64,000 nt of DNA from contig NZ_PTIX01000030.1 of NCBI RefSeq assembly GCF_002934265.1, positions 1-64,000 of the forward strand, in the 5' to 3' direction. This stretch comes from Actinokineospora auranticolor. GTDB lineage: Bacteria; Actinomycetota; Actinomycetes; Mycobacteriales; Pseudonocardiaceae. Position numbers and translations under genes: made by a program. Each line of letters starts with the position of its first letter. The stretch's first letter is position 1. Shown here piece after piece: positions 7,089 through 15,643 of this stretch. A model generated the notes under the pieces. The model searched no databases. It saw nothing but the letters and a program-made list of their open reading frames with translations, and was not told the DNA's origin.

Positions 7089-9154
7089 CAACGCTTTCCG
7101 ACCGCCAGGCGATCGGCCGTGACCTGGTCCGCCGCGAGGGCGGCCTGAAGGTCACCGGCACCGCGCCGTACGCGGACGACGCCGAAGTGGACAGTCCGGT
7201 GTTCTGCCGGTTGCTGCTCTCCCCCACCGCCCGGGGCCGGGTGACCGGCATCGAGGTACCGGAAGTCCCGGGCCTGCTGACCGTACTGCGCGCGGGCTCG
7301 GCGGAGAAGTTGACGTCCACTGGGGACGATGAGCTGGCCGTCCTGCAGGACACCTCGATCGCCTTCCGTGGCCAGATCATCGGCGCGGTGATCGCCGAGA
7401 CCTCCGAGGCGGCAAGGGAAGCGGCGCGGCTCGCGCGCGTCGCGTGCACCGAGGAACCGCAGGACACCGCGTTCTCCCCCGACCGCGACGACCTCTACAA
7501 GCCGGAGAAGGTCAACGCGGGCTACCCCACCGACACCGCGCAGGGCGATCTCGACGCGGCCATGCGCACGGCCGACGTCACGGTCGAACGCACGTACACC
7601 ACCGCGACGTACCACAACAACCCGATGGAGCCACATTCGACAACAGCGTTGTGGGACGGGGAGAACCTGCTGCTGTGGGAATCCACGCAGGGCGTGCACC
7701 CCGTGCGGGAGACCGTGACGGAGGTGTTCGGGCTGGCGCCGGAGCGGGTGCGGGTCGTGTCGCCGCACGTCGGCGGCGGGTTCGGCTCGAAGGGCGCCGC
7801 GCACGCCAACGTCATCGTCGCCGCCATGGCCGCCCGCGCGCTCCCCGGCAGGCCGGTGCGGCTGGCGCTGACCCGGCGGGAGATGTTCTCGCTGGTCGGC
7901 TACCGCACCCGGACCGTGATGCGGACCCGGCTGGCGTCGTCGGCGGACGGGGTGCTGTCCGGGGTCGGCATGGACGTGGTCGCGCCGACGTCGAAGGTGA
8001 CCGAGTTCGCCGAGCAGGCCGGTGTGCCCACCAGGATGATGTACGCCGCGCCGCACCGGGCCACCTCGCACCGGCTGGCCGCGCTGGACGTGCCGGTGCC
8101 GACGTGGATGCGCGCGCCCGGCGAGTGCCCCGGCATGTTCGGCAACGAGGTCGCGATGGACGAGCTGGCCGAGGAGTTGGGCGTCGACCCGATCGAGCTG
8201 CGGGTCCGCAACGAGCCCGCGGTCGACCCGGCGTCGGGCAAGCCGTACTCGAGCCGGGGCCTGGTGGCGTGCCTGCGCTCCGGCGCGGAGCGGTTCGGCT
8301 GGTCGGGCAGGCGCCGCCACCGGGTCGGGGACTGGCTGGTGGGCACCGGGGTCGCGTCATCGGTGTACCCGGCGTTCCGCATGCCGCACTCGACCGCCCA
8401 CCTGCGCTACGCCGACGGCCGGTACGTGGTGTCGATCGGGGCCGCCGACCTGGGCACCGGCACGTGGACCGCGCTGGCCCAGATCGCGGCGGACGGCCTC
8501 GGCGTGCCGGTGGAGCTGGTGGAGGCCCGGATCGGCGACACCGACCAGCCGTACGCGTCGGTGGCGGGTGGTTCGTCGGGGATCTCGACCTGGGGTTCGG
8601 CCATCGTCGAGGCGGCGCGCGCGTTCCGCGAGAAGCACGGCACGGAACCCCCGGACGGCGCGGAGGCCACCGGCGAGATCGGCTCGAACCCCGCCCAGGG
8701 CCAGTACGCGATGTACGCCTTCGGCGCGCAGTTCGCCGAGGTCCACGTCCACGCCGACACCGGCGAGATCCGCGTGCCGAGGCTGTTCGGCATGTTCGCC
8801 GCGGGCCGCATCGTCAACCCGCGCACGGCCCGCTCCCAGCTGATCGGCGGCATGACCATGGGCCTGTCCATGGCCCTGCACGAGACCAGCGTCCTGGACC
8901 CGCGCTTCGGCCACGTGGTGACCCAGGACTTCGCCGACTACCACGTCGCCACCTGCGCCGACGCCTACCGCGTGGAGGCGGACTGGATCGACGAACACGA
9001 CCGGCACGTGAACCCGATGGGCACGAAGGGCATCGGCGAGATCGGCATCGTGGGCACGGCCGCCGCCATCGTCAACGCCGCCCACCACGCGACCGGCGCC
9101 CGCATCCGGGACCTGCCACTGACCCTCGACAAGCTCCTACCCCACCTGCCGTGA
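7085..9154 (+). CDS. molybdopterin-binding catalytic subunit (PaoC/XdhA-like)
   Basis: The 689-residue subunit holds the molybdenum cofactor and the active site of the hydroxylase. The Moco contacts are visible at VGGGFGSKG (about residue 225) and APGECPGMFGNE, plus the Gly-rich GGSSGISTWG region. The catalytic base Glu is in KGIGEIGIVGTAAAIVNA near the C-terminus. The gene starts at a GTG overlapping the TGA of the FAD subunit (GTGA). The three genes form a complete L/M/S set. Given the PaoB-type middle subunit, the likely substrates are aldehydes (detoxification), but this is inferred. No maturation chaperone (PaoD/XdhC) gene is adjacent. Confidence 0.9.
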   Translation: MTTLSDRQAIGRDLVRREGGLKVTGTAPYADDAEVDSPVFCRLLLSPTARGRVTGIEVPEVPGLLTVLRAGSAEKLTSTGDDELAVLQDTSIAFRGQIIGAVIAETSEAAREAARLARVACTEEPQDTAFSPDRDDLYKPEKVNAGYPTDTAQGDLDAAMRTADVTVERTYTTATYHNNPMEPHSTTALWDGENLLLWESTQGVHPVRETVTEVFGLAPERVRVVSPHVGGGFGSKGAAHANVIVAAMAARALPGRPVRLALTRREMFSLVGYRTRTVMRTRLASSADGVLSGVGMDVVAPTSKVTEFAEQAGVPTRMMYAAPHRATSHRLAALDVPVPTWMRAPGECPGMFGNEVAMDELAEELGVDPIELRVRNEPAVDPASGKPYSSRGLVACLRSGAERFGWSGRRRHRVGDWLVGTGVASSVYPAFRMPHSTAHLRYADGRYVVSIGAADLGTGTWTALAQIAADGLGVPVELVEARIGDTDQPYASVAGGSSGISTWGSAIVEAARAFREKHGTEPPDGAEATGEIGSNPAQGQYAMYAFGAQFAEVHVHADTGEIRVPRLFGMFAAGRIVNPRTARSQLIGGMTMGLSMALHETSVLDPRFGHVVTQDFADYHVATCADAYRVEADWIDEHDRHVNPMGTKGIGEIGIVGTAAAIVNAAHHATGARIRDLPLTLDKLLPHLP

Positions 9155-9356
9155 ACGCCGCGGTCGGAAACAGAGTTTTGAATACCAAGACACCTTGCCG
9201 TGTCCACGATTTGGCCAGTTTTTCGGCGGAATTCTTCTAAATTCCAGCCTTGCCAGGCATAAGCCGACCAATGCGGCCTCTTGTGGCGACGGCACGAACG
9301 TAACAATCCTACGCTACCCACGATGTAACTCCTCGGGACACTCCGGGGAGGCCACC

Positions 9357-9842
9357 GTGACCGACATACCGACACGGCTCCCCGACCCCGTTGCCTTCGC
9401 CGAAACAATCGGGTTTCTGCTGCTCACCGCCCGCGAGGAGGCCGATCTCCCCCGGCACGCGGTGGCGAAGAAACTGGCCGTGCCGGTGGACCCCACGACA
9501 CTCAGGACCTACGAGTACGGGTTGCGCAGAATTCCGGCCGCGCGATTCGTCATGCTGTGCCAGGCGTTGGAGGTGTCCCCGGGCAGGATTCTGGCCCTCG
9601 CGCTGCGACGGCTCTCAGGTGGGCCGGAACCCACACTCCGCATCGATTTCACCGCACTACTGGCGGACCCGGACATTCCCGGGGAGGTGCGGGAGTGGGC
9701 GGAGGATGTCCATTCGCGACGGGCCGCGGTCGACGAGGTGCGGTTCACCGAAGTGCGCGGCATGGCGATGGCCGCACAGCGCGACATCGTCGACCTGCTG
9801 TCGACCCTCTGGCAATACACGGCCGAACGAAGCGATGCCTGA
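9357..9842 (+). CDS. helix-turn-helix (XRE-like) protein, first of a tandem pair
   Basis: The 161-residue product starts at the GTG at 9357, preceded by GGGGAGG. Residues about 14-75 form a Cro/C1-like HTH (FLLLTAREEADLPRHAVAKK, then TLRTYEYGLRRIPAARFVMLCQAL). The C-terminal half is helical and ends in a segment that could mediate dimer contacts (VRFTEVRGMAMAAQRDIVDLL). Its stop TGA shares one base with the ATG of the next HTH gene, so the two are co-translated. It follows the hydroxylase operon after a 200-bp AT-richer gap that probably holds its own promoter. The regulatory target is unknown; the divergent-facing AfsR-type gene is the nearest candidate. Confidence 0.75.
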   Translation: MTDIPTRLPDPVAFAETIGFLLLTAREEADLPRHAVAKKLAVPVDPTTLRTYEYGLRRIPAARFVMLCQALEVSPGRILALALRRLSGGPEPTLRIDFTALLADPDIPGEVREWAEDVHSRRAAVDEVRFTEVRGMAMAAQRDIVDLLSTLWQYTAERSDA

Positions 9843-10105
9843 TGTCCATCCACAGTGGACCAGACTGGGAGCGCGAGTTCACCAGGCGGCTGGGCGCCGA
9901 GATCATGACAGCCCGACAGGCCCGCGGCTGGAACCGGAGCACCTTGGCCACGGCGCTCGCCTCCACCGGAGAGAAGAGCATAAGGTTCTACGAGCAAGGC
10001 AGGCGCCGGTGTTCGCTCTACCGACTCCTGGAGATCTGCGACGTCCTCGACGTGTCGGCGCCCGACCTCCTCGACCGCGCGACACCTCAGCCTTTTAGCG
10101 GCTGA
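9842..10105 (+). CDS. small helix-turn-helix (XRE) protein, second of a tandem pair
   Basis: The 87-residue product is little more than a Cro/C1-type HTH domain: RRLGAEIMTARQARGWNRST, then KSIRFYEQGRRRCSLYRLLEICDVL and VSAPDLLDRA. The region around RFYEQGRRRCSLYRLLEICD aligns by eye with TYEYGLRRIPAARFVMLCQA of the upstream protein. The pair therefore looks like an old tandem duplication, the first copy keeping a C-terminal extension. The one-base TGATG overlap suggests co-translation and perhaps heterodimers. No DUF397-type partner is present. Confidence 0.75.
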   Translation: MSIHSGPDWEREFTRRLGAEIMTARQARGWNRSTLATALASTGEKSIRFYEQGRRRCSLYRLLEICDVLDVSAPDLLDRATPQPFSG

Positions 10106-10118
10106 GCAGCTATTTCCA

Positions 10119-10253
10119 CTACTTCTTCTTCCAGGTTCGCCAGTAGTCGGCGTCACGGGATACCACACTGCGAGATGTGACCTGATCGGACTTCCGCGCC
10201 GCCGCAGGCACCACGCTCGGGTTCAGCCGTACGTGCGAAGGTAAACTCGCCAT
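10119..10253 (-). CDS. possible 44-residue peptide gene
   Basis: A short frame from the ATG at 10253 has GAAAGG about eight bases upstream. It encodes a 44-residue basic peptide without a signal sequence, ending in DADYWRTWKKK. It lies 179 bases downstream of the AfsR-type regulator on the same strand and converges on the HTH pair. Size, spacing and the aromatic/Lys tail would allow a RiPP precursor or small regulator. No modifying enzyme gene is adjacent, so this is speculative. Codon use is not strongly biased. Confidence 0.3.
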   Translation of the reverse strand: MASLPSHVRLNPSVVPAAARKSDQVTSRSVVSRDADYWRTWKKK

Positions 10254-10431
10254 TCGATAGGCCTTTCGTGTCCGCCGTGCGACAAGTGGACACAGGATAG
10301 CCCCACGCTTCACCTCATCGAGTGACAGGGGGCCACAGAAGGTCTTCTTGCTGGTCAGGCAACTAGATAGGCGAGCAGTCGCGCTCTACATGGACCGTCC
10401 CGGCGGGAATAGCCCAGCACCCCTGGGAAGC

Positions 10432-13308
10432 CTACCGGGATTCGCCCAGCTTCTCCCTGAGCCGGTCCAGGGCAGGGGCGACGCCGAGCTGGGTGCAGAG
10501 CTGCCGGGCCCACTCGTAGTTGGCGACCGCCGCCGCCCGGTCACCCAGGGCCAGCTCCGTGTCGCCGAGCAGTTCGGCCGCGACCGCCAGGTAGCACACA
10601 TCCCCGGCACCGCGCAGCAGGTCCACCGCCGTACGGCACAGGTCGCGCGCCCGCTCGTACTCGCCGGTGCGGTAGTGGATGCGCGCGATGACCGTGTGGC
10701 ACCGCGCGGTGAGAGGTAGGTGCGCCTGCTCGTACGCGAGGTTGCGCGCGGTCGCCGCCAGTTCGTGGGCGTCGGACAACCGCCCCTGTGCCAGGTGGAT
10801 GCGGGCGAGACCGAGGATGGCGCAGGCCCGCACGGGCCGGTTCCCCGTGCGCTCGGCGTCGTGCTGGGCAGCGCGGAGGTGGTCCGCGGCCGCCGCCAGG
10901 TCCCCCTGCTCCAGCCGCGTGTCCCCCAGCCCGTACCGCGACCACGTCACCATTTCCTGGTCCCGGGCCGCCAGCGCGCTGGCCAGGCACTCCTGGTACA
11001 GCTCGGCCGCGCGCGGGTAATCACCCGTCTGGATCTCCAGCCGGGCCAGTTGGTGCAGGGTGCGGCGCGTCCCCGGCTCGATGCCGAAGAGCCTGCTCAG
11101 GCGCATGGACTCGCGGAAGGCGCGGCGGGCGGCCTCGAACCTGCCCATGCTGGTGAGCACCGTGCCGAGGTCGTGCAGGGTGGAGGCGAGGCCGTCCTCG
11201 TCACCCAGTTCCTGGGTGGACCGGACGGCGTGCAGCAGCACCACCCGGGTCTGCTCGTGCCTGCCGACGCTGTCCAGGTAGCTCTGCAACGACTGGGCGA
11301 GGCGCCAGCACTGCTGGTGGAAGCCCCGGTCCACCGCGTACCCGACCGCGGCGACCAGGGTCTCCCGCTCACGCGCGAACCACCGTCCCGCCTCGGCCGC
11401 GTCGGCCAGGTCCACCGGCGGGTTGTCCCGCCCGGGGGTCAGCAGCGGGGGCGGCGCGCTCTGCTCGGGCTGGTACAGGGTGTGCGCGGCGACCGCCGAC
11501 ACCAGCAGGTGCTCGAGGACCCGCTGGTCGGCGGCGCGCAGGTCCGCCGGGGACTCGTCGCGGCCCGCCCGGTGCTTGCCGAAGTCGCGGACCAAGGCGT
11601 GCAGGCGGTAGTGCCCCAGGTCATCGGGCTGGCCGACCAGGCTGTTGTCCACCAGCACGTCCAGGCTGGCGCGGGTGCGCCCCGGCCCGCGGTCGTCGAT
11701 GGCGATCGCGGCCGCCAGCGAGACCTCCCACCCGGGTGCCCGGCTGATCAGCCGGAACAGCCGCCGTTCCGGCTCCGCCAGCTCCCGGTAGGAGCCGAGG
11801 AAGGTCGCGTTGAGGTCCGGCTCGGTCCCGTACCGGTCGCCGAGGGTCCGGGTGAACTCCGCCACCGACACCCCGGGCCGGGCCGCGACCCCGTCGCCCA
11901 TCAGCACGATGGCCAGCGGCAGGCCGCCGCTGCGCCGGACCAGCTCCGCGCAGGCGTCCGCCTCCCGCTCCGCCCGGGCGCCGATGATGCCCGCGAGCAA
12001 CCGCCGCGCGTCGGCCGCGGTCATCGTGGGCAGGTTGACCCGTACCGCGCCGAAGCGGGTGAGGCCCTTCAACCGCTGCCTGCCGACCAGGACCACGGTG
12101 CCCGCGGTGAACAGGGAGAACAACTCGTCGAGCTGGAGCGCGGCGGAGACGTTGTCGAGGACGAGCAGGACCGTCTTGTCCGCCAGGAGTTCGCCCAGCC
12201 GCTGGCGGCGGGCCACCAGCGGCAACGCCTCCAGCGCCGTCCAGTCCAGTTTGGCCAGCAACTCGTTGACCACGCCCTCCTCGTCGCGCGCCTGGCCGCA
12301 CAGGTCGACGTAGAAGGCGTGGGTGAACCGCTTCCTGAGCGTCCAGGCCCAGTGCACCGCCAACGAGGACTTGCCGACGCCGCCCATGCCGTCGACGGTG
12401 ACGACCCGGAGCGCTCGACCCTCCTGTTCGGACAGTGCGGTGTCCAGTGCGGACAGTTCGACGGCGCGGCCGACGAACCCCGGTATGTCCTGGGGCAGCT
12501 GCCACTGGCGGGGTTTCGCGGGCGCGGTACCGGGCGCCTCCGAGTGCGCGGCGTGCGCGTTGACCCGCAGGGCTTTCCACTTCTCGTCGAGGCGGGCCAC
12601 GCCTTCGCGGTCGCCGTCCGCGGCCAGCACCTGGCGGATCTCGCGGTGGTAGTCCTCGGCCTCGGCCGCGCGGCCGACGCGCACCAGGGCCGCCAGCCTG
12701 CCGTCGATGAACCTCTCGTCGCCGGGGAACGTCCGCTGGACGTCCTCGATCACCGCCAGCGCGTCGTCGCACTCGTCGAGCGCCAGCATCGCCGAGACGA
12801 GCATCGCGTACACCCGCGCCGGCTCCAGCGCGGACGCCTGCGCGCGCCACCGCCGCGCCCACTGGGAATCCACGTCCGCCAGCGGTGTGCCGCGGCGCAG
12901 CAGCGGCACCGCGGCGCCGAGCAGTTCGCGGGCCTTCGTGGCCTGCCCGCCGGTCAGGCACCGGCGCGCGTGGTCGACCAGGTCCATCAGCTGGAAGGCG
13001 TCCACGTGCTCCCGCCCGACGTCGAGCCGGACCGTGGACTTGCCGCGCACGACCCGCACGCCGTCGAGCGCGGCCTCCACCTGCTTGCGGAAGCGGCTGA
13101 CGTGCCCGTAGACGGTGTCCGCGACGTTGGTGGGCCGCGCCGAGGTGCTCGGCCAGGCGTACTCCAGCACGCGGTCCAGCGACAGCGCCTCCATCGGGTG
13201 CGCCAGCAGGACCGCGAGCACCGCCCTTTCCCTCGGCTTGCCCCGGGTCTGGAAAACACCATCGATGCGGATGGCCGTTTCCCCGAGCACCCCGAACACA
13301 GCGTCCAC
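10432..13308 (-). CDS. AfsR-type SARP regulator with NB-ARC and TPR domains
   Basis: The 958-residue product has the full AfsR layout. An N-terminal OmpR-like winged helix (residues about 1-95, with RERAVLAVLLAHP and the VYGHVSRFRKQVE recognition region) is followed by a BTAD domain to about residue 235. An NB-ARC NTPase follows, with Walker A VDGMGGVGKSSLA, Walker B VLLVLDN, and the SGGLPLAIVLMG segment. The C-terminal 250 residues are TPR repeats (for example TRRTLHQLARLEIQTGDYPR). Such proteins activate secondary-metabolite or developmental genes by binding direct heptamer repeats. Its start is 254 bases from the divergent gene at 13563, and three heptamers lie between them, so self- or neighbour-regulation is likely. 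It could equally control distant targets. Confidence 0.9.
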   Translation of the reverse strand: MDAVFGVLGETAIRIDGVFQTRGKPRERAVLAVLLAHPMEALSLDRVLEYAWPSTSARPTNVADTVYGHVSRFRKQVEAALDGVRVVRGKSTVRLDVGREHVDAFQLMDLVDHARRCLTGGQATKARELLGAAVPLLRRGTPLADVDSQWARRWRAQASALEPARVYAMLVSAMLALDECDDALAVIEDVQRTFPGDERFIDGRLAALVRVGRAAEAEDYHREIRQVLAADGDREGVARLDEKWKALRVNAHAAHSEAPGTAPAKPRQWQLPQDIPGFVGRAVELSALDTALSEQEGRALRVVTVDGMGGVGKSSLAVHWAWTLRKRFTHAFYVDLCGQARDEEGVVNELLAKLDWTALEALPLVARRQRLGELLADKTVLLVLDNVSAALQLDELFSLFTAGTVVLVGRQRLKGLTRFGAVRVNLPTMTAADARRLLAGIIGARAEREADACAELVRRSGGLPLAIVLMGDGVAARPGVSVAEFTRTLGDRYGTEPDLNATFLGSYRELAEPERRLFRLISRAPGWEVSLAAAIAIDDRGPGRTRASLDVLVDNSLVGQPDDLGHYRLHALVRDFGKHRAGRDESPADLRAADQRVLEHLLVSAVAAHTLYQPEQSAPPPLLTPGRDNPPVDLADAAEAGRWFARERETLVAAVGYAVDRGFHQQCWRLAQSLQSYLDSVGRHEQTRVVLLHAVRSTQELGDEDGLASTLHDLGTVLTSMGRFEAARRAFRESMRLSRLFGIEPGTRRTLHQLARLEIQTGDYPRAAELYQECLASALAARDQEMVTWSRYGLGDTRLEQGDLAAAADHLRAAQHDAERTGNRPVRACAILGLARIHLAQGRLSDAHELAATARNLAYEQAHLPLTARCHTVIARIHYRTGEYERARDLCRTAVDLLRGAGDVCYLAVAAELLGDTELALGDRAAAVANYEWARQLCTQLGVAPALDRLREKLGESR

Positions 13309-13437
13309 CTGCCCACCCCCGTGGCCTGTCCTCCCCTTTTTGGATAGTCGATGTTACTGACCCCAAGGGCCGAAGTCTCGAAATTTCTCAGCCGATTCGA
13401 CGACTGACAGGTTTTTGACCAGCCCGGTCCGCTGGGA

Positions 13438-13474
13438 TGTCCGCCCGCTGTCCGCGCGCTGTCCGCGGACAGCG
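13438..13474. promoter_or_regulatory. three 11-bp-spaced heptamers, probable SARP binding site
   Basis: TGTCCGC occurs at 13438, 13449 and 13460, exactly 11 bp apart, so all three lie on one face of the helix. This is the spacing of SARP operators. The last copy also forms the palindrome ctgtccgcggacag. The array lies in the divergent region between the AfsR-type gene and the gene at 13563, about 90 bases upstream of the latter. Confidence 0.65.
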
Positions 13475-13562
13475 CGATCACCATGGCGCGCACCGTTGAT
13501 CGGCCGGTTCGCACCCGGAGACTCGATCTCGTTGGCAGCACGGGGAAAGAGTGGGGGTCGAC

Positions 13563-14711
13563 ATGCGTGAGGCGTGCCGGGCCGAGGGGCCGACCGAGTT
13601 CGAGCGCGGTTTCCGGCCAACCGGGGCGAACCGTAAAACCGTTTTGGTGATGATGTCGTCGATGACCGAAGGCACCCGGTTGATGGAACTGTTCCCTCTT
13701 TTGGAGTCCGACAAGCGGATTCGGCTGGTGCGCACCGTGCCGGCACACGGGAAAAGCTGGAACGGATTGGCAGAATCCTTCGCCGAAATGGACGCGGAGA
13801 CGATTCCGTGGACCCGCGCGGTCCGCTCGCGGTGGGATCTGGTGCTCACCACCCGCCACGAGCACGTCGGCGAGGTCTCCGGGGAGGTGTTGGTGTTCCA
13901 GCCCGGCGCGGGGACCCCTGCCCGCCTCGACCGGGAACCGCCGACCTACCGAGGCCGCGTCCTGCCGTCCGCGCTGGCGCTGCCCCACCTGACCGATGTG
14001 GACGTCCTGTGGCGAACCCGTCCGGAGGTCCTGCCCGCCGCGGTCGTGTCGGGTGACATCTGCCTGGACCGCATGCGGGCCAGCGCGCACCGGCGCGCGG
14101 CGTACCGGTCCGCACTCGGCGTCGGTCCCGGCACGCGGCTGGTGACGGTGTGCTCCACGTGGGGCGCCGAGTCGCTGTTCGGGCGCCACCCGGACCTGTG
14201 CGACCGGCTGGTGGACGAGGCGGGTGACGACACCCGGGTCGCCGCGGTGCTGCACCCCGCGATCTGGGCGGCGCACGGGAAAACGCGCGTGCTGGCCCGC
14301 GCGCGCCGAGCGGGTCTGCTGGTCGTGCCGCCCGAATCCGGTTGGCAGGCCACGGTGCTCGCCAGCGACCACGTGCTGGGCGACCTCGGCTCGACCACGG
14401 TGTACGCGGCGGCTATGGGCATACCGGTGCGGCTCGTCGCCGCCACGCACCGCGCCTTCCCCGGCGGCATCGCCGACGAACTGGCCCGCGCGGTCGGCCG
14501 GATCGACCTCGGAGCCGCGTTGCTGCCCCAACTCGCGTCCGCCGTGGACGGCTCGGTCGGCGAGCTGATCACCGCGCTGGTGTCGAGTTGCCCCGATGAG
14601 GCGTCGGAGCGGCTGCGCAACGTGATGTACCTGCTGCTCGGCCTCGACGAGCCCGTGTGGCGGGCGGCGGTGCGCCCGTACGCGCCACCGCGTCCGCACG
14701 ACCCGCCGTGA
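13563..14711 (+). CDS. GT-B-fold-like protein, unknown function
   Basis: The 382-residue product starts at the ATG at 13563 (GGGGG five bases upstream; a GTG at 13551 is the alternative). Two parts recall GT-B glycosyl- or glycerophosphotransferases. They are the VAAVLHPAIWAAHG segment (about residue 235), and GWQATVLASDHVLGDLGSTT with YAAAMGIPVRLVA (about residue 260-285), which resembles the acceptor/nucleotide-binding half of TagB/CDP-glycerol transferases. The N-terminal Rossmann-like start is RKTVLVMMSSMTEGTRLMEL. The substrate is unknown and catalytic residues cannot be assigned. It is divergent from the AfsR-type regulator and lies behind the heptamer array, so it is probably a SARP target. 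It converges on the TIR gene. Confidence 0.55.
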   Translation: MREACRAEGPTEFERGFRPTGANRKTVLVMMSSMTEGTRLMELFPLLESDKRIRLVRTVPAHGKSWNGLAESFAEMDAETIPWTRAVRSRWDLVLTTRHEHVGEVSGEVLVFQPGAGTPARLDREPPTYRGRVLPSALALPHLTDVDVLWRTRPEVLPAAVVSGDICLDRMRASAHRRAAYRSALGVGPGTRLVTVCSTWGAESLFGRHPDLCDRLVDEAGDDTRVAAVLHPAIWAAHGKTRVLARARRAGLLVVPPESGWQATVLASDHVLGDLGSTTVYAAAMGIPVRLVAATHRAFPGGIADELARAVGRIDLGAALLPQLASAVDGSVGELITALVSSCPDEASERLRNVMYLLLGLDEPVWRAAVRPYAPPRPHDPP

Positions 14712-14730
14712 GGCCGCCGGTCGAGCGCGG

Positions 14731-15582
14731 TCAGTCGTCGGACTGGAAGTCGGAGAGCATCCGGTCCACCGCCTGGCGCCAGGACCGGACGTCCGTGCCA
14801 CCCGCCGCGCCGTCGCGGGTGCGCTGTTCGTTGGTGACGGCGAGCACCAAGCGCAGTGTTTCCCAATGGCGGCCGTTGACCTCGTGGACCGTCGTCCCCC
14901 GCAGCAGCAGCCGGTTGTCCACGACCTCGGCGATGTCGGGGCGGTGGGTGAGCGGCGGCCAGCGGGGCGGGCGGCGCCAGTGCTCGGTGAACAGCTCCGC
15001 CCAGGCCCGGTCGGGTGTCTCCGACAGCGGCAGCGGCACCACGTACAGGCCGCTGCCCGGGGAACCGTCGTCGCGCGGTGGCCGGACCTCGTCCGGCACG
15101 GGCGGCCGGACGACGACCGGTCCCGCCCGGGTCGGCGGGACCGACACGGCGCGCAGGGCCGACAGGTGCGCGCGCACGTCGTCCGCCACCGCGGGTCCGG
15201 CGGCCGGGGCGACGGGCAGGAAGAGCTTGCCGAGGCCGGTTCCGGAGCCGCCCGCGACGCGGCGGAGGGGGACGACCGTCAGCCCCCGGGCGCTGACGCC
15301 GTCGGGTCGGGTGTGGCCCGCCGGTTCCGCCCAGTGGCTGCCCATCGTCCCGGGTTCGACGATCGAGACGAGCACGTCGACCCCGGCGAGGTGGGGTTGG
15401 ACCAGGGCGGCGGCGGACTCGCCGGAGCCGAAGGCGCCTTCGTCGAGCAGGACGTGCATGCCGCCGTCGGCCAGGGCCGTGCCGATCGCCCGCGCCGTGG
15501 CCGAGTCCTGGCGGGAGTGGCTGACGAGCACCCGGCGCAGGGCGGCGGGTGGTTCCGGCGCGGTCCCCGCGTGTTCGGACAC
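14731..15582 (-). CDS. TIR-domain protein with unknown C-terminal domain
   Basis: The 283-residue product starts at the GTG at 15582. Residues about 15-140 have the TIR pattern: strand A RRVLVSHSRQDSATARAIG, then GGMHVLLDEG (box-2 position), VDVLVSIVEPGTMGSHWAE and LTVVPLR. Bacterial TIR domains are NAD-hydrolysing effectors or signalling adaptors. The canonical Glu on helix C would be expected just after the Trp of GSHWAEP. A Glu is there but its spacing is shorter than usual, so activity is uncertain. After a Pro-rich linker, residues about 180-283 form a separate domain (AWAELFTEHWRRPPRWPP, then WETLRLVLAVTNE) that I do not recognise. It lies 61 bases after the large multidomain gene on the same strand, suggesting an operon with it and the YbaB gene. 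Confidence 0.7.
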   Translation of the reverse strand: MSEHAGTAPEPPAALRRVLVSHSRQDSATARAIGTALADGGMHVLLDEGAFGSGESAAALVQPHLAGVDVLVSIVEPGTMGSHWAEPAGHTRPDGVSARGLTVVPLRRVAGGSGTGLGKLFLPVAPAAGPAVADDVRAHLSALRAVSVPPTRAGPVVVRPPVPDEVRPPRDDGSPGSGLYVVPLPLSETPDRAWAELFTEHWRRPPRWPPLTHRPDIAEVVDNRLLLRGTTVHEVNGRHWETLRLVLAVTNEQRTRDGAAGGTDVRSWRQAVDRMLSDFQSDD

Positions 15583-15643
15583 GACCGGGGATCGCGCGAC
15601 CGGGTCGGGGTGTTAGTGCCCGCGCGGCGCGATCACCCGTTCG

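Noticed and set aside
10720..13347. Long plus-strand open frame (875 codons) opposite the AfsR-type gene
   Set aside because: It is a shadow of the third-position GC bias; the product is His/Arg/Pro-rich without any domain, while the minus-strand frame has full SARP, NB-ARC and TPR motifs.
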